Assembly (NCBI GenBank): GCA_035610835.1
Contig: CM069457.1
Coordinates: 20,764,658-20,828,657 of the forward strand
Reading direction: 5' to 3'
Source of the DNA: Ophiura sarsii
Taxonomy: Eukaryota; Echinodermata; Ophiuroidea; Amphilepidida; Ophiuridae
DNA length: 64,000 bases
The notes under the pieces are model-generated. The model had not been told where the DNA came from, searched no databases, and worked only from the letters and a program-made list of their open reading frames with translations. Both the position numbers and the translations under genes were made by a program. Positions within the stretch are counted from its first letter, which is position 1. Each line of letters opens with the position of its first letter. Positions 56,235 to 64,000 of the stretch are shown in pieces.

Positions 56235-56495
56235 GCTGTCAATGTTACACCTCATTGAAGAGTTGTTCTTTAGAGCTCGAGATAGTGGTGAATTTGTCAA
56301 CCTTTGAATTAGACCTCCCCACATTTGCAAGCAGGTGGCTAATCACTGAAACAGGGGATTGCTACGAATGAGGTATCGCTGGAAAGAGTAACACATCAGC
56401 TTTTTATTAGTATGCAACACAATATGAATATATCATGAAATATTTGGAAAATTGACGATTGATAACAAATTTCCGAACTTTTTTTGAGCAGTTTA

Positions 56496-56884
56496 TTAAT
56501 GTGTTAACTGTGTAAGAAACATTGGAATGGAGAAAAAAGAATCAGCTTACAAAACCTGTCACATGTTGATTATTTTTCAGTCGAGTACTTCTTTTTATTC
56601 GGAAGATACACCTTACTAGATATGCCTTACATACACAACAGCAATGTCATGGTTTAATGCACATATCAAGGTTAAAGAGCGTGTTTCTACTGGGCAACTT
56701 AACGGTAACTAGTCTTTTTGCTCAGGAAACGTCAAATAACATTAATTAACGCTAAGTTTCTAACGGCTTACGCTAACGTGTCCATGAGAATCAGCAACTT
56801 TTTAATGTAAATTCGTACTCGTACTCGAACGCGATGTGAGACCTACTTCGCGAACTTATTCAACTTAAATTATCTAGTACATAT
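56496..56884. other. unassigned DNA
   Basis: No supported feature. Confidence 0.35.
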
Positions 56885-57515
56885 CGGCCGAGTGCACCAA
56901 ACTGGCGTAAAACGTAATAGGGTAAGCTACCTCCCTAGTAGTTGCCCTAACTGTAGCGTAACTTACTAACGATGTAATTCGGAGATCATAACTGGCGAGT
57001 AACACCAGAATAGCGAGGTAAATATCCACAATAATCAGCATCGTTCCCTTACAACATTAATTGTCGCATAGTGTTAACCTATACTTTACTGTAAAATTCT
57101 GACGTGAATGGTCCTCCGTAATAATAAAAATGTGTCGTCAGTCGCTACGTCAAACGTTTATTTAAATACAATGAATAATGCAACACGCCACGTCCACCAG
57201 TCGAGCAATGAAAATGACGCCATTGTTTGTGTTCGAAAATTTCACAATTTCTTTCCATTCTTTCAAAAATAAGGACCATTATTACATTACAAGCACATTT
57301 TGTGCGAGAGTAACATACAAAATGGTATAAAATGGCAACACATTCATGATAAAAATCCGTCCGTTGTAAATAAATGGATCAATGGTTAAATAATAAAGCT
57401 ATCACACTGCTAGAGTCAAATCTCTGTGGCGTGCTACTGTGATCCTGGCTTTTATAAACGTAGATCCCCGGCGTAGATCACGGGTTCGATTCCCGTGATT
57501 GCTTTTTTTCTTCTT
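56885..57515 (+). repeat. GGCCGAGTGCAC repeat, copy 1
   Basis: Shares with the copy at 60211: GGCCGAGTGCAC / GGCCGAGTGCCC, CTGTAGCG(T/C)AACTTACTAA, ACGATGTAATTC, GCATAACTGGCGAGTAACAC-type words, CAGAATAG, GTAAATATCCAC, AATCAGCATCGT, TACTGTAAAATTCTGACGTG and AATGGTCCTCCGTAATA. It ends with a tRNA-like module at 57426-57510. The exact complement GTGCACTCGGCC is at 61368-61379, so this copy's start and that end could also bound one larger composite. Confidence 0.8.
57426..57510 (+). other. tRNA-like pol III module
   Basis: The T-arm ACGGGTTCGATTCCCGT is perfect (5-bp stem, 7-base loop TTCGATT) and is followed by GATTGC and a T-run that could terminate pol III. TGGCGTGCTACTG about 45 bp upstream resembles an A box. 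No matching 7-bp acceptor stem was found, so this is not called a functional tRNA. A diverged counterpart is at 60749-60815. Confidence 0.45.
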
Positions 57516-58348
57516 TTTTCCCCACAAATGATGGTGACTTTAATGAAATCATGTATGTCAATTTCTATACAAACAGTATGGTGGCCCAGGTATTGACCGT
57601 AATCAATCGAGTTATTACATGTGTATGTATTATCATTTTGTATTCATATTTTTTATTTAGTCCTACTTTAATGTATTTTTTAATCTTTTTATAATATAAA
57701 ATCTGTTAAATTTATAGAAACTGTAACTCCATATAAATATCAATGAGTATGTGATCACGCTTGGGATTTGTATCCCTCATACTCACATATTATGTTGGGG
57801 CTTGGGACCAAACTCACAAAAAAAAGATTTGTTTATCATCGTTCATTCTGGTTTCCATGCCAACAGCCGAAAACAAGTTTTAGCCATTTTACCATTTTTT
57901 TCGTCAGATAAAATATAACATATAATTTAGAGTATATATTGAAACACCAGCCTCACTAAAATGGTCAAATATGCGAAATTACGATTTCAAAATATGGTGT
58001 AAATAAATCCTTGTCTACTTGAATATAGTTTTAAAACTGGGTTGCCATTTAATTCTTACTGAAATATGAGGGAATTTAATAAGGCATCTTACTATAATTA
58101 GTCTTATGTTGTATGTGTGTATGTATGTAGAAGGGGGGGGGGGGGGGGGGGGGGAGGGTATGTATGTATCCTGAAAAGGCTTTCTCAATTTGTATCTTAA
58201 AGCCCTGAATATTGCACTGATGATGACCTGACACGGGTTATAAGCTATAAATGGCCGAAAACCGTGCAGAATTGACCAAGATATGGGCAAACGAACAACA
58301 ATTCAGGGCTTTTTCAGACTATTTCTAAGGGCCATTTTTGTTTATCTC
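57516..58348. other. unassigned AT-rich DNA with poly(G)
   Basis: A run of about 22 G lies at 58133-58154. No supported gene. Confidence 0.35.
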
Positions 58349-59309
58349 TACACTCTCAGAACAAAGGTTAAAATCTTTAACCATGTTGGTTAAAATTTTA
58401 ACCAACGGGAGGTTACCAGGTGAACCACACAATTGGTTGGTTAAAACTGTAACCAACAGCTGTTGGTTAAACTTTGACCTGTGGTTGGTTACAAATTTTA
58501 ATCATTTGTTGGTTAATATGTTTTGACCAACAGTGGTTGGTTAAACTTTAACCTGTGGTTGGTTACAATTTTTAATCATTTGTTGGTTAATATGTTTTGA
58601 CCAACAGTATTTGGTTAAAAAAATGTTGGTTAAACTTTTATTTTTTTTGCTAAACTTTAACCCATACAACATTACAATATTGATGTTTCATTGGCCCGAT
58701 ATTGGCTTTCAATATTGGCGCCAACCCGTGGCCAGGACCAACAAGGGACTGGACAAGGCACAAGATCCAAGCTACGAGGCCGGGAAGCGATAACTTGAAA
58801 AAGCTGCCGCAACTTTTAGACCACGTCAGAATTTGTATATGAAATCAATCGTGTTATTCCCGCCCCTGGTATAATGTGCCCATCTATTGGAACAATATTG
58901 GTTGCAAACATAATGCCAATTGAAGAGCGCCAATGTAAAACCAATATTGGTCCAATATTAGTTGGCAACATGATGCCAATTGAAGAGCGCCAATGTAAAT
59001 ACCAGGTGGGGGGAAATAACATGATTGATTTCATATACAAATTCTGACGTGGTCTAAATAATATGCGCAAAATATTTTCCTCGCCAATGAAATTCTTTGG
59101 CGGGAATCTTGTTATGACCTATTGTTGGTTAAAATTATGATGCCTTAACCAACGTTGAATAAACTAAAAATTAATTATATTTTTACTCTTTAACCAACGC
59201 AGTATTAAAAGTAATTTTTAACCAACGCTTCATTTTTAACCAATGTTGTATACTTTTTAACCAACATTCTTTTAACCCATGATTATTTAATACCTGTTCT
59301 GAGAGTGTA
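58349..59309. mobile_element. foldback element rich in GGTTAAA/TTTAACC
   Basis: The ends are TACACTCTCAGAAC and GTTCTGAGAGTGTA. The left arm (58360-58660) is made of iterated TTGGTTAAA, TTAACCAAC and AACCAACAG words. The right arm (59120-59290) has the complementary series, TTTTTAACCAACG. A smaller MITE is nested at 58817-59056. No protein is encoded. Confidence 0.85.
58817..59056. mobile_element. 240-bp MITE nested in the GGTTAAA foldback
   Basis: The termini are TAGACCACGTCAGAATTTGT and ACAAATTCTGACGTGGTCTA. They stay perfect for 34 bp, through ATATGAAATCAATC / GATTGATTTCATAT. Inside, AACATAATGCCAATTGAAGA then GCGCCAATGTAAA occurs twice in direct orientation. Perfect termini suggest that it is younger than its host element. 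A TA duplication is likely. Confidence 0.88.
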
Positions 59310-59985
59310 TGCGTACTGTAACTATGCAGTCGGCGCGAGTAACACATAGCGCGTTTGTAGTACGCCGTGTAAATAGACGCGCGCACACAAGCGGGCTGGG
59401 AAATAATGGGAAAATACGCCGTGCTACGGGAGATGGTTAAGATTTAGACCTTGGGGTTGACATTAGCCGGGAGACGGGGGGGGGGGGGGGGGGGGGTGTA
59501 AATGGAGTATGTGAAGTAGGGGCCGGGGTTAATGAAGAAATGTGGAATAACCGAGGGCCCCATAAGGTAACGAAATAATGTGGTTTCTGATAGAACAAAA
59601 CATGATATGGTGAATCTAAATTACGTAACATAGTGTCAGATGTGGGATTTTATACTGTATGTGACACGCGGGCGAACAAATATTGGAGAATTACGCCGCG
59701 CTACAGGAGCTGGTTAAGGTTAGGCCTTGGCGTTGAGATAAGCCGCGGGGCGGGGAACTTTATGCCTTGGGGTTGATATGCCACGGGGCGGGGCGGGAGG
59801 GGCGGGGCGGTGACGAATGAGGGTTGTGTGTAATGTGGTTTGGGAGGTTAATGAAGAAATGTGATGCTAAATTGCGTAACGGATATGCCACGGGGCGGGG
59901 GAGTGACGGATGGGGTACGGGAGATGGTTAAGGTTTAGGCCTTGGAATTGATATATGCCACGGGGCGGGGGCGGGCGGGGATCTA
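59310..59985 (+). repeat. tandem tract rich in GC boxes and G-runs
   Basis: Two to three ~280-bp copies share TACGGGAGATGGTTAAG, TTTAGGCCTTGG, GTTGATATGCCACGGGGCGG and GGTTAATGAAGAAATGTG. They carry at least six GGGGCGGGG boxes, including GGGGCGGGGCGGGAGGGGCG at about 59783-59802, and a run of about 21 G at 59477. The tract has G-quadruplex potential and many Sp1/KLF-type sites by sequence. No gene starts downstream. Confidence 0.7.
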
Positions 59986-60189
59986 TTTAATTTTTTTATT
60001 GAAATTTGAAAACTTTTGAATTAATTGATTTAAAACAAAAACAAAAATGTTTTAAATATTGTTCTATTCCTATGTGTTTCGTTATAAATTTTCCAAAACT
60101 TATGTGTTTTTTTCATTTTGTAGGTGTTCTATCTGGTAGGCCCTACTCCCTAGCGGGAGAACCCGTCCGAAGGACGGGCGTCCCGCTAG
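59986..60189 (+). mobile_element. candidate Helitron 3' end
   Basis: A long GC hairpin at 60150-60189 has CTAGCGGGA pairing with TCCCGCTAG, and inside it CCCGTCC pairs with GGACGGG around GAA. It ends in CTAG followed by T and then A/T-rich DNA. A GC hairpin with a terminal CTRR before T is the established signature of Helitron/Helentron 3' ends. The 5' TC end was not identified, so the extent is unknown and only the 3' part is listed. No Rep/helicase frame is present. Confidence 0.5.
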
Positions 60190-60210
60190 TAATAATACAT
60201 AATACATAAT

Positions 60211-61379
60211 TGGCCGAGTGCCCTAAACTAACGTAACTTAATAGGGAGGTAACTAGTAGTTATGCTGTAACTGTAGCGCAACTTACTAACGATGTAATTC
60301 TTAGAGCATAACTGGCGAGTAACACCAGAATAGTGACTACGGAGGTAAATATCCACATTAATCAGCATCGTCCTTGCAAAATTAATTGGCGCATATGCCA
60401 AGTGTTAACCTATAGTTTACTGTAAAATTCTGACGTGAATGGTCCTCCGTAATATTCAAAATGTCGTCACTCGTTAGGTCATAGGTGAGTGTACATAAAG
60501 AATTACGTTGAGTCGGCCTGCGTTCCGGAAAAAAAATTACGCCATTTTTTTGGCCATCAATTTCGAAGTTGTTTATCGCTTTTTCAAAAATAAGGACTAT
60601 CATGACATTACAAACATATTTTGGGCGAGGGCACATACAAATATTGCACCAAAAAGCACAATTTTAATAACAAACACAAGCACCCGATGGAAACAAGTAG
60701 TTTAATGGCATATACAATTATAACACATCTCTTAACACAAATACTTTCGTGGCGTGGATACCTTGTCCTTTGCTTATGAACCGCAGAATCCCGGCTCGAT
60801 CCCCACGCACGGCACGATATGCTTTCATTTATTTTTGTAGTTCTACCCTTCCACTCACAATAATGTTGAAACTTTGGCTTTACCAGTTTTTAATTGATAA
60901 AAACAATGAGTTTATTTATTTATTTATTTAGTCATTATACTTGGACAATTATTACATTTTGGTCAAAATATGAGTCGGTGCGATTAGTGTTTGAATAGGC
61001 AAAAGGAGTTGATCTAAATTTTGACTAAAAGTATTCACCAAATTGCATGAATGGAGTTTCAAAAATATACAATCTTTTAGCTTATGAGGGGGTCACATTC
61101 CACTTCAAATAGACACCGCCTGTGCATGCAAGCGCAATTGGTCCTTCCGCATCAGCGAATCATCCTCTCCAATGTTCACAACAAATTTACGCTACTGCTA
61201 GAATCGACTGACTTGTGGCAATAAAACGTTATGCTCCAACTAACTCTTGGGTCCAGTCAGGTATAACATTTAGCCTAGTAGCTTACCCGATTTTGTGCTC
61301 TCCAAATGTTGGGTTACGCCTCAGCTACTAGCGAGGTAGCGCTATTCTTCAGCTACTCGTCATTTGTGCACTCGGCCGT
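60211..61379 (+). repeat. GGCCGAGTGCAC repeat, copy 2
   Basis: It starts GGCCGAGTGCCC and ends with the inverted GTGCACTCGGCC. The first ~600 bp match 56885-57515 in order. The right part contains TTACGCCTCAGCTACTAGCG and CAGCTACTCGTCATTTGTGC, absent from copy 1. It looks like a ~1.17-kb non-autonomous transposon with short terminal inverted repeats, of which copy 1 is a 3'-shortened relative. The frames inside are by-products. Confidence 0.75.
60749..60815 (+). other. diverged tRNA-like module
   Basis: TGGCGTGGATACC (A-box-like) is followed by GGCTCGATCCCC (B-box-like) about 43 bp on, at the same relative place as the module at 57426-57510 in copy 1. The T-arm stem is imperfect. It may be a dead pol III promoter from a tRNA-derived SINE embedded in the repeat family. 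Confidence 0.35.
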
Positions 61380-61660
61380 ACCTCTTTATATTTGTATATA
61401 TTGTATATTTGTCGAATTTTTTTTGAGTCTGTATCTCTCCCTCCCCGCAAATCCCAAAAGTTGACAGCCCTGCTGTACTTACTTATGGTCAGAAGTCACA
61501 AACTGGTCCAAAAAAATGTTTCACTTCTAATAATGTTGAGAAATGCACCAATTCTGATTAAACGGGACAAAACTTAAGTTTTACATACTTAATGACCCAC
61601 AAACTATATATTGTTGGAAAGCTTATGATTCAAGGTTTTTCATTTTTGCAAAAAAGAATC
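61380..61660. other. unassigned DNA
   Basis: No supported feature. Confidence 0.35.
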
Positions 61661-62120
61661 AAATTATACAGGGTGTGTAACATTTTTACAGGGTGGAACA
61701 TAAAAAAGGTGATAGTTTTTGCTCCTCACAAAATATTTTGATAGTTTGTACAATTAGGGTTTAGCTGAAGATAGTCACCAAAATCAGAACAACCGCAGAA
61801 GGTGCTACCAAATTTGCTAAGAATCACCTGCCCAAAATGTACACAGGAAAAGTACAGGGTGTCTAAAATGATGATGAAATAATGCATAAAATGAAGGTTT
61901 GTATATAATATTCTATGAAATTTAGTTAGCATGGACTATTTAATTTTAAGGAAAATGGTTATCAAAATGAACTACATGAATATCATTAAAGTTCCTTTTA
62001 TTTTGAATACAGGGTGGTCCAAAATAGGTCTAAATAGCAAATTTTTCATGAATCTATGAACAATTCTGTGAAGAAACACTTCTGGCTTTTTTAGTTAAAT
62101 GTTTTACTACCCAGGGTAGA
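61661..62120 (+). repeat. cluster of ACAGGGTG transposon-end words
   Basis: TACAGGGTGTGTAACA (61668), TACAGGGTGGAACATAAAA (61688), TACAGGGTGTCTAAAATGAT (61853) and TACAGGGTGGTCCAAAATAG (62010) occur in the same orientation within about 350 bp. Each is followed by AAAAT-type sequence. They look like tandem or repeatedly nested left ends of the ACAGGGTGTCC transposon group. No matching right ends were found nearby. Confidence 0.6.
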
Positions 62121-63161
62121 AAAGGACCAAAGAGTCACACAAATGAAATAGAGAGACTGCGATTTGGCCATTGTTTAATCAATAAAATGAATAAAACTGT
62201 GTATTTTTTACATTAAAACACTCCCTGAATTAAACATCATATTTTAGTAGAGAATGTCTAGATAACAATTCAATATTATTATTCATAGTAGCAGGCATAT
62301 GTTATTAACACATATGAGAAGTTTGAAAACTTTCCTATGTATACTTTTAAAATGGCATCAATTTCAAAAGTTCTAGTTTTTCGCTATTTCGTGTAGAAAC
62401 CTATGGGCGCCTCACCCACCGACACCTCACCCACCGGCTCCACCCTTGACTCACTCGACGTTTAGATTGATAACTTCACTGTTGCTAGACATGTGGCTGT
62501 AATCTTCTTTTTTTATTCGGTAGCTGGATAAATTGTCTTTAATATGATACCAAAAATGTTATGATTTTTTGACAACTTCTATTTAAAATAGAGACACGTA
62601 TCACGATTTTAAGGATTTTTTTGAAACGGCTCCACCTTATTTGATATACGTATTAGAGACCTGTGACCTTATACATGTTATATGGCCATGCGTTTTGAGT
62701 TGGGCCAATTAATAGCTGGAGATTAACACATTCGCGACAATTTCTTGTTGAAAAAGTAGGATGTTATATATTATCACAAATGAACTGTTGAAAAGAGGAG
62801 AATCGGGAGCATGAGGATCGGGAGCATAACTTTGGCAGATATGGTAATATGGGTCCTACTTTTAATGAAAAACAATTCTTTTTCTGATATTGATTACTCT
62901 GTTATAATTAATCTATTTAAAATAGGTATTTCATTGATATTTGTTTTGTTTTGCTTTTTAAATATTACATTTTGGGCTATTATTGGGTGAAATGCGCGAA
63001 CTTATTCACGAATACTCCTAAACGTTATACAGATGTATTGTCTGTATGTCTTTATTTAACTGTAATAAAGGCAAGTCACACTTCTAAATCTAAAGCACAG
63101 TGATAAAGATCCAAATACATGCAGAGAAATACCGTATAAGATGTAGGCCTATACTTCAAAA
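62121..63161. other. unassigned AT-rich DNA
   Basis: CCTCACCCACCG is repeated in tandem at about 62411-62442. No supported gene. Confidence 0.35.
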
Positions 63162-63521
63162 TTGGATTTAATAAACACAAATTGTTGTTTTCGTGATGGA
63201 GTGTCAATCAATGATGAAGATGCTGATGATCAGGAGCAGCCTATGGATATAGACACAAATACAAGTACTACATCATCTTTACAAATAGATTTTACTGGAA
63301 TTATTCACACGGATTCTGTTATTGCAATTCAGTCTTCATCTGATGCCATATATTCATACTTCCTGTTGTAAATTACATCCGCTGGTGTAATTCCATTTAA
63401 AAAAGATACAAAGTCAGAGTATGGTCATTTGTATTTAGCTGGTACCAAGATCGTGAAAGGTCATTACCTGAATTATGAGAAAAAACACAAGGGATACAAA
63501 AAAGCAAGGAAGAAGCCATAG
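63162..63521 (+). pseudogene. possible broken gene or exon pair
   Basis: Frame one (63162-63371) is acidic and Ser/Thr-rich: DEDADDQEQPMDIDTNTSTT, then a TAA. The same frame stays open after that stop, to TAG at 63519-63521, and reads SAGVIPFKKDTKSEYGHLYL, then a lysine-rich KGHYLNYEKKHKGYKKARKK. Two plausible protein segments in one frame across a single stop suggest a degenerate gene or a chance pair. An intron is also possible, but no clear GT-AG pair was seen. I recognise no family. Confidence 0.3.
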
Positions 63522-64000
63522 TACCACAGGAATGAAAATTATATTATATTACGGAATAGACCTTAAGAATAGCAAAAAGCTACCGGATGTATGTTTAGTT
63601 ACATACTAGCAGCTTACAACCGTGTCTGAGACTACCAGTTGCAATGGTTCCGTTTACAGCATGTTGCCTTAACCTAGATAAGGGACGTAAACCTAAGATA
63701 ACGAGCCTTATGGTGTCACACCACTAAATGTGACGTGTTCTACCGAAACCAGACACAATTGGGCAAGATATCAAAATTGAGTTAGTAATTGATTATTAAA
63801 GTAGAGATCAATTAGCTTTACAGTGGAACCTCTCTTTTTTAATCGGACTTCCCAAAGCGGATTTACATCTTTTTCAAGTTCGTCTTTTTTTCGATATTTA
63901 CTCCAAACTGAGATATCACCCTTTAAAGTTACTAGAACTAGGCTTTTTTAAATCACTGAAACATACATTTAGGATGATTTTTTAATCTGAATCTTTCACA
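63522..64000. other. unassigned DNA with a short CCTTATC-type piece
   Basis: AACCTAGATAAGGGACGTAA (about 63672) and CCTAAGATAACGAGCC echo the minisatellite at 346-600. No gene is supported. Confidence 0.4.

Larger units (their letters stand above)
53919..56495. mobile_element. outer foldback element of a three-level nest
   Basis: The ends are TAAACTGCTCAAAAAAGTTC and the inverted GAACTTTTTTTGAGCAGTTTA. Arms of about 250 bp pair through TTGTAATATATTCATATTGTG against CACAATATGAATATATCATG, ATTCGTAGCAATC against GATTGCTACGAAT, and CAAATTCACCACTATTTCG against GAGATAGTGGTGAATTTG. TA flanks suggest a Tc1/mariner-type target. Two further elements, at 54171-54700 and 54710-56234, lie inside. The 129-codon frame at 55982-56371 uses the right arm and a poly(C) run. 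Confidence 0.85.

Noticed and set aside
55982..56371. 129-codon ORF
   Set aside because: It crosses a poly(C) run and the right arm of the outer foldback; its proline stretch is homopolymer-derived.
57426..57510. A functional tRNA gene
   Set aside because: The T-arm is perfect but no matching acceptor stem or full cloverleaf could be drawn.

Overview
This window looks like intergenic or intronic DNA from an AT-rich metazoan genome, and nearly all of its readable structure is transposon- or satellite-derived. LINE fragments of the RTE and L2/CR1 types, dense foldback MITEs, several satellites and the recurrent AGGCCTA word suggest a marine invertebrate, perhaps an echinoderm or other invertebrate deuterostome. 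That taxonomic guess is inference. I found no complete, recognisable host gene and no bacterial-type operons, CRISPR or rRNA. Most short ORFs are chance frames through repeats.

Region by region. 0-5.3 kb: mostly unassigned DNA with a CCTTATC minisatellite and two GC-rich spots. 5.3-7.4 kb: the best coding feature, a 5'-truncated LINE with a long intact reverse transcriptase and C-terminal zinc knuckle. 7.5-14.5 kb: nested foldback elements and copies of a dispersed family that recurs at 33 kb. 14.5-20.2 kb: a ~150-bp satellite split by another element, a ~1.1 kb palindrome, and two L2/CR1-like LINE 3' ends, one interrupted by a foldback MITE. 20.2-25.4 kb: a possible exon, a ~100-bp satellite array split by insertions, an RTE pseudogene, and a retro-insertion flanked by 112-bp direct repeats. 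26.4-34.7 kb: a 2.3-kb foldback with minisatellite arms, then several MITEs, two sharing one TTAA.

35-43.5 kb: small foldbacks, nuclear-receptor-like half-sites, and a ~3.9 kb satellite with a ~180-bp unit. 43.9-50.5 kb: a composite segment bounded by inverted GGGATGAAACG-type iterations. It holds a ~960-bp tandem duplication, a palindromic MITE pair and a ~577-bp array with A-B-B-A variant order and a GC-rich core. 51-56.5 kb: an inverted duplication around a possible exon, then a three-level nest of foldbacks carrying two RFX X-box palindromes. 56.9-61.4 kb: two copies of a repeat with tRNA-like modules around a nested MITE pair, a GC-box-rich tandem tract and a Helitron-like 3' hairpin. 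61.4-64 kb: ACAGGGTG clusters and one weak gene candidate with an in-frame stop.

The genes do not work together as a pathway; the window is a record of serial transposition. Only the 5.3-kb LINE retains a long ORF, and it lacks its 5' half. Everything was read by eye. Repeat boundaries are approximate to a few bases, and family assignments rest on motif recognition without a database search.
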